Below are positions 7,601-15,168 of a stretch of 15,293 bases of DNA, piece after piece. The position numbers were made by a program, and so were the translations under genes. The stretch lies in the NCBI GenBank assembly GCA_024691665.1, contig JAILNJ010000097.1:1-15293 (forward strand), given 5' to 3'. Every line of letters begins with the position of its first letter. Position 1 is the stretch's first letter. A model generated the notes under the pieces. The model made no database searches. It was not told the origin of the DNA and saw nothing but the letters and a program-made list of their open reading frames with translations. This stretch comes from Gammaproteobacteria bacterium. GTDB lineage: Bacteria; Bacillota_I; Bacilli_A; Izemoplasmatales; UBA1188.

Positions 7601-8839
7601 CTACTGTAGTGGTTGAGTAGCTATTTCAGGTAGTGGATATTGGTAGTTTATACCAACGTATAATCCCATGGAATTTTGAGGATCTACTTCTCTATTTACC
7701 TCAAGTAAAAGATTGTTCATTCCAAAGTATCTAGTATCTTCACTAGTATCATAGAATGTTAAATCAAAGCCATAATACTTGTTATCAACCATTGCCAAAT
7801 TCCAACTATGATTTGTCAAATTCTCACCACGTCTTGCTTTGCCACTTACGACAATAGAATTAATATCTAATCTATCTAAAAATAGCTTAAATAATTTTGA
7901 ATATGCATCACAAACACCAGCATTTTCAGTTAACATTCCAACAATAGTATGAGCATAAATATCATCTCTTGGTTCAGATGTTTTATTACCTGATTCATCT
8001 AATTTATACGCATATTCCTTATTTTCAACAATATAATCGAATACAATTCTTACTATTTCTTGATCAGTAAGATCTCTATCAAGTTCTATAGATTTATTAG
8101 TTAAAAGCGTTCTTATAGCGGTATGTTCTTCTTCTATTAATGTATTGATTTGTTTAACTAAGTTCATATCTAAAAATGCTTCATCAATCATTAAAACTAA
8201 TTTGCTTGAATTTGTCAAAATTGTGCTTGATACATAGAATAATTCTGGATGATCTAAATATACTAAATGGAAGATAGCTTGAGCTTCTTCTTGAGTTAAT
8301 TCATATCCTGAATAATCAAGTTCGCTAACAATAAAACAGTTCTTTAAAGCGCCATCTACAGTTACTTCTTTTTCTTTATAATTTCTCTCTTCAGCAACGT
8401 AGTTATAAAGTTCCATATAGATATCTACATACAATTTGTGATAATTCTGTGTCTTAACCATATTCCTTAATGAACTAAAGCCATAATAAAAACTCAATTC
8501 ATGGTCAATCTCAATGATATTAATCTTATCGCATCTAGTGCATCTTTCAGTTATCTTATTATGATTATCATAGCTGTATTTATAACTATGACCTAACTTT
8601 GGCACAAAATTATCTTTATATGAATCACCACAACTGCACTCATGCAAAGTATATCCATCAGCTTCGCAAGATGGATTCACCACAGACTCTGTATAACTGT
8701 GTATATGACTTTTACTTGATGTAGAGGCAGTTGTTTTAGTTGTTTTATCAATTGATTTGGTGGTTTTAACATTAGTTTTGCACGAACTTAATACCAAAAT
8801 TGATAATAAACTAAACAAGAGTATAAAAATCTTTTTCAT
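7601..8839 (-). CDS. Lipoprotein with transglutaminase-like domain
   Basis: 412 residues from the ATG at 8839. I prefer this to the upstream ATG at 8857 because it gives a clean lipoprotein signal: MKKIFILL, a hydrophobic core and the lipobox LSSC with Cys20. A Thr/Ser/Lys-rich linker follows, then a Cys/His repeat of the Bacillota surface type (H-x-Y ... P-S-C ... G-Y-x-x-x-x-C-x-C-G-D-S-Y, about 47-84) and a C-x-x-C at 100-103. The C-terminal half is transglutaminase-like: GVCDAYS with Cys310, NHSWN with His344 and FDLTF with Asp359 form the expected triad. Such domains may act as peptidases, transamidases or other surface enzymes; the substrate is unknown. It stands alone between two terminators. 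The fold call is good; the activity is not established. Confidence 0.85.
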   Translation of the reverse strand: MKKIFILLFSLLSILVLSSCKTNVKTTKSIDKTTKTTASTSSKSHIHSYTESVVNPSCEADGYTLHECSCGDSYKDNFVPKLGHSYKYSYDNHNKITERCTRCDKINIIEIDHELSFYYGFSSLRNMVKTQNYHKLYVDIYMELYNYVAEERNYKEKEVTVDGALKNCFIVSELDYSGYELTQEEAQAIFHLVYLDHPELFYVSSTILTNSSKLVLMIDEAFLDMNLVKQINTLIEEEHTAIRTLLTNKSIELDRDLTDQEIVRIVFDYIVENKEYAYKLDESGNKTSEPRDDIYAHTIVGMLTENAGVCDAYSKLFKLFLDRLDINSIVVSGKARRGENLTNHSWNLAMVDNKYYGFDLTFYDTSEDTRYFGMNNLLLEVNREVDPQNSMGLYVGINYQYPLPEIATQPLQ

Positions 8840-8845
8840 ATTTAA

Positions 8846-8854
8846 ATAATAACA
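8846..8854 (-). promoter_or_regulatory. Extended -10 element, possible leaderless start of the lipoprotein gene
   Basis: Minus strand TG-T-TATTAT (8854-8846) is an extended -10. Seven bases on is 8839, the A of the chosen ATG, and no Shine-Dalgarno sequence precedes it. The -35 region is poor (TTTTCT). Tentative. Confidence 0.35.
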
Positions 8855-8871
8855 CATATTTCTATATAAGA

Positions 8872-8899
8872 AAAACTTAGGATTAATTTCCTAAGTTTT
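8872..8899 (-). terminator. Terminator of the rnf operon, overlapping the end of rnfB
   Basis: A perfect 11-bp stem (AAAACTTAGGA / TCCTAAGTTTT) with a 6-nt loop, followed on the minus strand by TTTTTCTT. The upstream arm encodes the last residues of RnfB (E-N-L-G) and the stop codon TAA sits in the loop. Because of the symmetric A/T ends it could also work on the plus strand. Confidence 0.88.
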
Positions 8900-9167
8900 C
8901 TTTAATATAATTGTGTAATTGTTCTTTGGCTTCGCCTTTAATAACTTTACATCCATTCTCATCAATCTTTCCTTCAAAGATCTTCTCAGCGAATGCATGA
9001 CATCCAGCACTACCGCAAGCTCCACAGTTTGCACCTGGAAGCAAGTTATTAATTTCAGTTAATCTTGTATCTTCTTCCACTTTAAACTTAGATTGAAAGA
9101 CTGAAATTATAATTCCAAAGAATAATCCAAGTCCCATCATAATTAGGATAGCATATACTACATTCAT
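8883..9167 (-). CDS. rnfB: Short RnfB, Fe-S subunit lacking the ferredoxin-like domain
   Basis: 94 residues. Residues 3-24 form the N-terminal membrane helix. A four-cysteine Fe-S domain follows: NCGACGSAGC plus a distal Cys (C48, C51, C56, C73), the RnfB/PF04060-type motif. In the family RnfB continues with at least two ferredoxin-like 4Fe-4S motifs and is usually about 170 residues or much longer; it takes electrons from ferredoxin. Here the protein ends with a hydrophilic tail (KEQLHNYIKENLGN). A strong AGGAGG lies 9 nt before the ATG, and the start overlaps the rnfA stop by 4 bp, so it is translationally coupled. No ferredoxin motif follows in any frame before the next gene. The identity is well supported by position and motif; whether it carries full RnfB function is open. 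Confidence 0.88.
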   Translation of the reverse strand: MNVVYAILIMMGLGLFFGIIISVFQSKFKVEEDTRLTEINNLLPGANCGACGSAGCHAFAEKIFEGKIDENGCKVIKGEAKEQLHNYIKENLGN

Positions 9168-9850
9168 CTTATCGTTCCTCCTAAATCTTCAAAGTATTTT
9201 TCAGAAGGAATTTCTTCCATTACTTCAATGACGTGTGCTTTATTCTCTAATTTTATCTCTTTTTCTTTAGGACTGATTCCTACATATCTTGAGAATAGAA
9301 TTGCAAGAATTGAAGCTACTATTAAAGCAATTGGAACACCTCTCATAGCCTTTGGAACGTTTCTCTTATCAAGTTCTTCTCTTATAAGAGAGAAGATATA
9401 CATAACAAGTAAGAACCCAATTCCAGAACCAAATGCATAAAGAAGCATATGTCCGAATGATAAATCATTATTTACTGCCTTAAGTGCTACACCAAGTACA
9501 GCACAGTTAGTAGTAATTAAAGGTAAGTAGATACCTAATGATTTATAAAGTGATGGTACAAATTTCTTGATTAAAATTTCAATTATTTGAACAAGTGATG
9601 CGATTACTAATATAAATACAATAGTTCTTAAATACACCAAATCTAATGCTTTTAAGACATAGTTATAAATTAACCAAGTAACCACAGTCGCAATAAGTAT
9701 TACAGATACAACAGAGATTCCCATTCCTACTGCGTTCTTTCTTGATTTAGATACACCAAGGAATGAACAAACTCCAAGGAATTGTGATAGTAATACATTT
9801 TCTATTAAGATGGCGGAAATAAGTATAGTAATAATATCTCTAATAGTCAT
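9164..9850 (-). CDS. rnfA: RnfA, membrane subunit of the Rnf complex, with extra C-terminal tail
   Basis: 228 residues with six predicted membrane helices. RnfA and RnfE are homologous, inversely oriented proteins that share a 2Fe-2S cluster inside the membrane. RnfA's two ligands are present: Cys28 in FLGVCSFLG and Cys116 in TTNCAVLG. The family is usually near 190 residues; here a charged tail of about 37 residues (192-228, Lys/Glu-rich, no Cys) follows the last helix. The ATG shares one base with the rnfE stop (TAATG), so translation is probably coupled; the upstream GGGTGGTGAAAG is a weaker ribosome site than those of its neighbours. The call is firm. Confidence 0.95.
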   Translation of the reverse strand: MTIRDIITILISAILIENVLLSQFLGVCSFLGVSKSRKNAVGMGISVVSVILIATVVTWLIYNYVLKALDLVYLRTIVFILVIASLVQIIEILIKKFVPSLYKSLGIYLPLITTNCAVLGVALKAVNNDLSFGHMLLYAFGSGIGFLLVMYIFSLIREELDKRNVPKAMRGVPIALIVASILAILFSRYVGISPKEKEIKLENKAHVIEVMEEIPSEKYFEDLGGTIR

Positions 9851-10518
9851 TATTCTTTCACCACCCTTTTCTCTTTAGTCTTTCTAGCTTTTCTATTTTT
9901 AATTGCTTGAAGGATTCCAAGTACTATACCAAGTACTAAGAATGCTCCTGCACTAGATTTAAAGAAAGATATAGGTTCAATATTTAATGCCTTATATAAA
10001 CCAGTGAGATCGATTTTTAATTCTTTCCAGATTGTGATTGTACCACTTCCCAAAAACTCTCTGATAAAGCTTATAATTAGGAGTGCGAGTCCATAACCTA
10101 GTCCCATAGTTATTCCATCTATGATGGAATCTAGAGGTTTATTCTTAGACGCATAAGCTTCTGCACGTCCAAGTACTATACAGTTAACGGTAATTAATGA
10201 AATAAATACACCTAGTGAATTATATAGTTCTGGAAGATATGCTTCCATAACCATTTCAACGATAGTTACTAGAGTCGCAATAATTACAATATATACCGCA
10301 ATTCTAATAGGCCTGATAAATTCTCTTATCTTTTCATTTAAATTAATTAATGAAATAAAGAGATTACTTAATGTGACAACAAATGTGAATGCGATAGTCA
10401 TACCAATCGCATTTTCTACTGATGTTGTGATAGCTAGCGCTGGACAACATCCAAGTAGTAATACAAATAATGGATTTTCTTTAAAGAATCCCTTTAGGAA
10501 GTTTTCTTTTCTAGTCAT
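9850..10518 (-). CDS. rnfE: RnfE, membrane subunit of the Rnf complex
   Basis: 222 residues, hydrophobic throughout with about six membrane helices and a basic C-terminal tail rich in Lys and Arg. The family signatures are clear: KENPLFVLLLGCCPALA near the start and VNCIVLGRAEAYA in the middle. Cys25 and Cys113 are the expected RnfE ligands of the 2Fe-2S cluster shared with RnfA; Cys24 is an additional cysteine beside the first ligand. The ATG lies inside the end of rnfG (8-bp overlap) with AGGAGGT 7 nt upstream. Length is normal for the family. Confidence 0.95.
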   Translation of the reverse strand: MTRKENFLKGFFKENPLFVLLLGCCPALAITTSVENAIGMTIAFTFVVTLSNLFISLINLNEKIREFIRPIRIAVYIVIIATLVTIVEMVMEAYLPELYNSLGVFISLITVNCIVLGRAEAYASKNKPLDSIIDGITMGLGYGLALLIISFIREFLGSGTITIWKELKIDLTGLYKALNIEPISFFKSSAGAFLVLGIVLGILQAIKNRKARKTKEKRVVKE

Positions 10519-11035
10519 TAGCGTTACCTCCTAAATCAACTTTTGCATAACTTAAAGCTAAGCTAAAGTTCTTCTTCACTGCTTTTGATGAATAAGTAGA
10601 TCCAGCGAGTGAATCAAACTCATCTAGATTACTCTTACCATTCATATTGAAGTCATGAGCTGTAATATCGCCTTTAGTCTCAGCTTGACTTATCACAGTA
10701 TATCCAGTTATTTTATTATCTTTATTTACTCCAATCATCATTCTAATCTTAGAAGCATAACCTTGTGATTCAATAATATAGATAACCGCTTCTTTTTCAT
10801 TGGTTTGATTATTGATGATATAGTAGCCAAGTACTACACCTTCTCTATTAAACTCTTCTTTAGTATAGTCACCAGATTTATATGCATCAAACACAATACT
10901 AATTGATTCTTCTATTTTTTTCTCTTCACGAGCTTTAATCATAGGTGATGTAAACATATTGATGAAAGCTAAGAGTCCTCCACATATTAATGCGAATAAT
11001 GCTAGAGTTAGGCCGGTAATTAAATGTTTCTTCAT
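10511..11035 (-). CDS. rnfG: RnfG, FMN-binding subunit of the Rnf complex
   Basis: 174 residues. One N-terminal membrane helix (about 6-28) anchors an extracytoplasmic FMN-binding domain. The family motif SQAET is at 116-120, and the flavinylation site is D-S-L-A-G-S-T followed by SSKAV, so Thr147 should carry FMN through a phosphoester bond made by ApbE. No apbE is in this window. The motif has Ala where Ser or Thr is usual. AGGAGGT lies 5 nt before the ATG, and only 10 bp separate it from rnfD. The protein is at the short end of the family range but has all core elements. Confidence 0.93.
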   Translation of the reverse strand: MKKHLITGLTLALFALICGGLLAFINMFTSPMIKAREEKKIEESISIVFDAYKSGDYTKEEFNREGVVLGYYIINNQTNEKEAVIYIIESQGYASKIRMMIGVNKDNKITGYTVISQAETKGDITAHDFNMNGKSNLDEFDSLAGSTYSSKAVKKNFSLALSYAKVDLGGNAND

Positions 11036-11045
11036 AAATTACCTC

Positions 11046-12194
11046 CTAATTTAACGCAAAGACTATGGTATATGTGAATAGTGTTATAAATAAAACTATC
11101 ATCACTACCATACCTGGAATAAATCTCTTTTCGAGTTTTCCTGAGATTCTTAACTTGATTACATATTGATTTATTGCTAAACCAAATATATTCATAGTTA
11201 CAATTGCTGTCGCTACACCTTCAGGCATATTACCAATTATTCTAAATAATACAGTAAGTACACCAAGGAACGCTGCGAATATTACTCGTGCGAGTGGAGT
11301 CTTTGGAGATGTGACTGGTTCAGTCGCCATAAAGAAGGCACCGAAGAATAATCCACCACTTAAAATCATATATGTTGGATACCAGATTCCACCATCGACC
11401 TTAAGGCCAATAAAGAATGTTGTAATAAATACTACACCAATATATACAAGTGGAATTCTATAATCTATTACTCTCTTAATAGCTAAATAGATACCACCAA
11501 TTAATATAGCTAAAGCGGATGTTTCGCCTAATGCTCCAGGAGTCATTCCTAGGAAGAAATTAAGTAATCCTCCATATGGTGAAACCATATTATCATAAGT
11601 GATATTAGCTATATCAAGTTTTGAATAGAATGTTAAAGGTGTTGCACCTGCATAGGCATCAATTGATGCTTCAAGAGGTGAAAGATATGATGCGCCTAAA
11701 TAGTTAGAGAATGTAAATGCGATGAATGCTCTACCTACAAGTGCTGGGTTAAAGATGTTTTGTCCAAAACCACCAAAGAGCATCTTACCAACAACTTCAC
11801 CAACCGCAATACCAATTAGTACTATCCATAAAGGTGTATATGGTGGACAAGTGAGTACGAAGAATAATCCAGGTAGTCCACCAAATTCAGTCTTTTCAAT
11901 ATTAATTAGATCTTTAAAGTTATTAATCTCTTCTTTATGAATGATAAATAAACATAATAATTCAAGAAGAATTGAGAAGATTGGTCCAATTATTATTAGT
12001 AATAATGGATATAGTGCTTGATATACACTTGTATACGTTCCACTAATAAACACCTTTATTACATTCTTATAAATAGTAAGGAGTATTACAGGAAGTAGTG
12101 CGATGCAAACATCAAGCATTATCTTCGATGTAGTTCTCTTATTCTCATCAGCTGATCTTAAGTAAGGACCTTTAGATACTAGAAACTTTTCCAT
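11046..12194 (-). CDS. rnfD: RnfD, FMN-carrying membrane subunit of the Rnf complex
   Basis: 382 residues, polytopic (about nine to ten helices), homologous to NqrB. The N-terminus GPYLRSADENKRTTSKIMLD matches the family start, and GGFGQNIFNPALVGRAF (141-157) is the hallmark segment. The covalent FMN site is D-A-Y-A-G-A-T with Thr185, again with Ala at the position commonly Ser or Thr. RnfD passes electrons through the membrane and is part of the ion path. AAGGAGG of its ribosome site lies within the last codons of rnfC, and one base separates the two genes. The length is somewhat above the usual ~320-350; the excess is spread over loops. Confidence 0.95.
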   Translation of the reverse strand: MEKFLVSKGPYLRSADENKRTTSKIMLDVCIALLPVILLTIYKNVIKVFISGTYTSVYQALYPLLLIIIGPIFSILLELLCLFIIHKEEINNFKDLINIEKTEFGGLPGLFFVLTCPPYTPLWIVLIGIAVGEVVGKMLFGGFGQNIFNPALVGRAFIAFTFSNYLGASYLSPLEASIDAYAGATPLTFYSKLDIANITYDNMVSPYGGLLNFFLGMTPGALGETSALAILIGGIYLAIKRVIDYRIPLVYIGVVFITTFFIGLKVDGGIWYPTYMILSGGLFFGAFFMATEPVTSPKTPLARVIFAAFLGVLTVLFRIIGNMPEGVATAIVTMNIFGLAINQYVIKLRISGKLEKRFIPGMVVMIVLFITLFTYTIVFALN

Positions 12195-12195
12195 G

Positions 12196-13494
12196 TTATC
12201 CCATCCTCCTTACTAATTCTTTAGCCATTTGAATTGAAGTAGTTAAATCAATTCTTGATGGACATACATATGAACAGAGTCCACATTGAATACATTTATT
12301 TACTTCAAGTTCTTTAACCATTTCAATATTACCAGTCTTCATTGCACGTTTAATCTCATATGGAGATAGGTGTACTGGACAATGTAGTGCACATGTGCCA
12401 CAACCAAGACAGTGTGGAGTAACTCTATCATATAATTTATCTCTTAAAACTATTACTGCGCCTAATGTCGCCGATGTTACAAAGTCTTCAGTAAACATAG
12501 CACCACCAGTCATTACACCACCAGCAATAAAGTTAGTGTGACTTCTATCTGTGTTTTCTTCGAGTCCACCAAATAAATTTAAGAGTTCGGTAACATTAGT
12601 TCCAAACTTACATAATACATTTCCATTAGATTTTAATGAGTCGCCTACAAAAGTGACATATTTTTCTGATGGTGGAAGTCCATACTTTAATAGTTTTGCG
12701 AAGGTTACACAAGTTGTCGCATTAGATACAATTGCACCAGCCTCAATTGGAAGCATTTTATAAGTTTTACCCGTTACCTTTTCTACAATATATTTCTCCC
12801 AGCCAGCTGGATAAACATCATGTAGTAAGTAAATACTCATTCCATCTAATAAATGTTTATTTAAAGATTCAATAATAGGTTTATTGATATCTTTATTCTT
12901 TATAGCTATTACACCTTTAGATGTACCTGCAGCTTTCATTAAATATTTAAGTCCATAAATAAATAGACCTGGATTTAACTTAACCATAGTATAGTCAGAT
13001 GTAATATATGGTTCGCATTCAGCAAAGTTGATTATTACTTGGTCAACTGGTTTATCTGTCTCATATTTTGCATATGTAGGGAAACCTGCACCACCCATAC
13101 CAACCATACCTGATGTTTTCATAAGTTCAACAAGTTCATGTCTATCCATTTTGTCTGGATTTAAGTTCTTGAAATCATCAATAACAGTATCTTTGTAGTC
13201 ATTCTCAATCTCAAGCATATTCATCATCTTGTTAGATTGATGCCATCTCTTAACTACGCCTTTAATAGTTCCAGACACTGGGCTTAATACAGGAATCGCA
13301 AAACGTCCTTCTCTTTGAAGGACGGCTTCTCCCATTAACACTTTATCTCCTACACTTTTTAATTCTTTTAAAGGAGATGGAAATTGCATAGGCAAATATA
13401 CATATTTTGGTGACAAATATTCGTATGTTTCACCTTGAATAGATAATTCCTTAAAACCCTCAATATGAGTTTCAGGTACTTTTCTTATTCTCAT
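12196..13494 (-). CDS. rnfC: RnfC, NADH/FMN-binding subunit of the Rnf complex
   Basis: 432 residues, soluble and membrane-associated; it exchanges electrons with NAD(H). Visible in order: a biotinyl-like SPVSGTIKG segment (71-79), the nucleotide/flavin loop G-M-G-G-A-G-F-P-T (132-140), NFAECEPYI (156-164), YPAGWEK (228-234), and two 4Fe-4S motifs C362/C365/C368/C372 and C401/C404/C407/C411, each ending in Cys-Pro. The usual N-terminal GGIHPP stretch is replaced by a divergent sequence, and NFAECEP stands where NGAECEP is common. First gene of the operon; the start has a GGAG 7 nt upstream and lies about 27 nt from the predicted transcription start. Confidence 0.95.
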   Translation of the reverse strand: MRIRKVPETHIEGFKELSIQGETYEYLSPKYVYLPMQFPSPLKELKSVGDKVLMGEAVLQREGRFAIPVLSPVSGTIKGVVKRWHQSNKMMNMLEIENDYKDTVIDDFKNLNPDKMDRHELVELMKTSGMVGMGGAGFPTYAKYETDKPVDQVIINFAECEPYITSDYTMVKLNPGLFIYGLKYLMKAAGTSKGVIAIKNKDINKPIIESLNKHLLDGMSIYLLHDVYPAGWEKYIVEKVTGKTYKMLPIEAGAIVSNATTCVTFAKLLKYGLPPSEKYVTFVGDSLKSNGNVLCKFGTNVTELLNLFGGLEENTDRSHTNFIAGGVMTGGAMFTEDFVTSATLGAVIVLRDKLYDRVTPHCLGCGTCALHCPVHLSPYEIKRAMKTGNIEMVKELEVNKCIQCGLCSYVCPSRIDLTTSIQMAKELVRRMG

Positions 13495-13527
13495 TTGTAT
13501 ACTCCAATCTTATTCTTTGAATAATTC

Positions 13528-13556
13528 ATTATAACAATAATTTATTGATATTGGAA
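13528..13556 (-). promoter_or_regulatory. rnf operon promoter (extended -10)
   Basis: Minus strand TG-T-TATAAT (13536-13528) is a perfect extended -10. A weak -35 (TTCCAA, 13556-13551) sits 17 bp upstream. The predicted start near 13521 gives a 5' leader of about 27 nt before rnfC. No riboswitch fits in so short a leader. Confidence 0.6.
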
Positions 13557-13571
13557 AGAAAAATGTGCTTT

Positions 13572-13600
13572 TTACGAAAAATTTTTAATTTTTATCGTAA
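13572..13600. promoter_or_regulatory. Dyad upstream of the rnf promoter, possible operator
   Basis: TTACGA (13572-13577) and TCGTAA (13595-13600) are exact inverted copies; with the A/T centre the arms extend to about 11 bp with one bulge. No T-tract follows on either strand, so a terminator is unlikely. It lies about 15-45 bp upstream of the -35 region, a plausible place for a regulator. It does not match the FNR or Rex consensus. Confidence 0.35.
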
Positions 13601-13721
13601 TGCCGAACAATACGTGCCTAAAGACCTATAAACGAATGGTTAAAGCATCGTTTTTGAATCATAAGATAAAACATTTAATAACTACACAAAAGGATAATTA
13701 AAATAACACTTTTGCAAATAA

Positions 13722-13745
13722 AAAGGGAAAAGTTAATTTCCCTTT
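13722..13745 (-). terminator. Terminator after the YfcC-family gene
   Basis: AAAGGGAAA pairs with TTTCCCTTT around a 6-nt loop (TTAACT on the minus strand), followed by TTTATTTG. It begins 4 bp after the carrier's TAA, so it separates that transcript from the rnf operon. Confidence 0.82.
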
Positions 13746-13749
13746 ATAA

Positions 13750-15168
13750 TTAGAAGCCAATAGCTATTCCAAGCATTATAAATCCTATTACTAAAGTAAA
13801 TGTAATAATGAATAATAATGCACTCTTCTTAAGCCATTTAAAGTATGATACACCAACCATTGAAAGTCCAATAAGTAATACTGGAGATGTTGGGAAGAGT
13901 AGGTTAGTATATCCATCTGCAAATGTATAAATAAGTACTTGCATTTCTTTAGTTAAACCTAAATTTAATATCGCAAGTATACTCATTACAAATATAGCTT
14001 TAGCGGTAGATGATGAAATAAAGAATTCAAGTCCAAGTATTATCACAAATAATACTAGTGCGACAGAATATACATTATTTCCTTCAACTACTTTATTTAT
14101 TGAATTAGCGATAGTTGGAAGAATATGACCTTCTTCTAATATATACTTAATTGACGATGCCATAAAAACAAACGCAATAGTTGGAAGAGCGGATAGTACA
14201 CCTTTTAAGAATGACTTAAATGTGAGTTTTGCATTCCAGTTAGTTGCGATTAATGAAGATAATATACCACCAAAGAGGAATACGACAATTAATGCCACTA
14301 CAGTATAATCTCTAATTGCTTCAATTAGTGAGAATGAGAAGATTACTGAAAGCACTACTGCGAAGAAGATTAAATAAGTAATAAATATCTTCTTTTCATT
14401 TTCAATGTGTTCTTCTTCATAACTTACATTTTCTCTTTCTAATTGATCATTTTCATAAGTTAAAGACTTTTCTGGATTCTTTTTAATCTTTCTAGTATAA
14501 AGGAAGATAAAGAGTTCAAGAAGTCCATACATTACAACAAAGATTATTATTCTATACCAAACATTAGCCATTGGATTAACTCCAATAATCTTTGAGGCGA
14601 ATAGTACAGTGAATGGATTAGTTATCGCACTTGAAAAACCAAATCCACAAGCAACAATTGAAACAATAAATCCAGTAAATGAATCATAGCCAAGTGATAC
14701 ACATAAAATTACAATTATTGGAAGAAGCGTAAGCATTTCTTCAAATAGACCAAGAAGTGCACCAAATAGCATAAATACCAAAGCAATAATACTTAAGAGT
14801 AAGAATCTTCTATTCTTAAATCTATTAATAATTCTACTTACAATTACCTTAATACCATTTGAAGCACTCATAGCTTCAAATGCACCAGTAATAACAAGAA
14901 GGAATATTGATAGCATTATTAAGTTAATACCATCTTTAGTTCCAAGAATTAAGAATGGAGCTAAAAATCCCTTCCAAATAGCTATACCTTTTTCATTTTC
15001 AAGTCTTGTGTATACTGAATAATCAAATGAACCATCTTCTAGTTTTCCAAACGCACCTTTTGGGATTACATACGTTAAAACTACTGATAAAACCATAAGC
15101 ACAAATAATAATATTAATACTGAAAAGAAGGTCTTCTTTGATATATTAACTAACTTCTTTTGTTCCAT
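13750..15168 (-). CDS. yfcC: YfcC/DcuC-family membrane carrier
   Basis: 472 residues, about 12 membrane helices, normal length for the C4-dicarboxylate/anaerobic carrier family (PF03606). Signatures: GLFEEMLTLLPI (140-151), GFGFSSAITNPFTV (175-188), EFFISSSTAKAIF (381-393) and ADGYTNLLFPTSPV (417-430). A charged cytoplasmic loop, rich in Glu (about 228-260), divides two halves. Relatives move C4-dicarboxylates or, in the YfcC/ArcD-like branch, basic amino acids; the sequence does not fix the substrate. AAGGAG lies 5-6 nt before the ATG, inside the end of the preceding gene, which it overlaps by 19 bp. Its own terminator separates it from rnf, so co-expression is not implied, though both handle ion gradients. 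Confidence 0.88.
   Translation of the reverse strand: MEQKKLVNISKKTFFSVLILLFVLMVLSVVLTYVIPKGAFGKLEDGSFDYSVYTRLENEKGIAIWKGFLAPFLILGTKDGINLIMLSIFLLVITGAFEAMSASNGIKVIVSRIINRFKNRRFLLLSIIALVFMLFGALLGLFEEMLTLLPIIVILCVSLGYDSFTGFIVSIVACGFGFSSAITNPFTVLFASKIIGVNPMANVWYRIIIFVVMYGLLELFIFLYTRKIKKNPEKSLTYENDQLERENVSYEEEHIENEKKIFITYLIFFAVVLSVIFSFSLIEAIRDYTVVALIVVFLFGGILSSLIATNWNAKLTFKSFLKGVLSALPTIAFVFMASSIKYILEEGHILPTIANSINKVVEGNNVYSVALVLFVIILGLEFFISSSTAKAIFVMSILAILNLGLTKEMQVLIYTFADGYTNLLFPTSPVLLIGLSMVGVSYFKWLKKSALLFIITFTLVIGFIMLGIAIGF

Noticed and set aside
8840..8857. Upstream ATG (8857) as start of the lipoprotein gene
   Set aside because: It would put MCYYLN before the signal peptide; it has no Shine-Dalgarno sequence, and the -10 element would lie inside the coding region. 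Not fully excluded.
8858..8882. Frameshifted remainder of rnfB downstream of its stop
   Set aside because: Only about 26 bp separate the stop from the next open frame, they form the terminator and promoter region, and no Cys-rich ferredoxin motif appears in any frame there.
9228..12763. Plus-strand open frames opposite rnfA, rnfD and rnfC (9228-9440, 11722-11940, 12551-12763)
   Set aside because: Antisense shadows of conserved rnf genes with no ribosome site and no recognisable domain.
9164..13494. Nqr rather than Rnf complex
   Set aside because: Gene order C-D-G-E-A-B, an RnfC with two C-terminal 4Fe-4S motifs, and the absence of NqrA and NqrF features identify Rnf.
13601..13721. tRNA, small RNA or riboswitch between the carrier gene and the rnf promoter
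   Set aside because: No cloverleaf, conserved riboswitch core or further strong hairpin was visible; it looks like plain AT-rich spacer.
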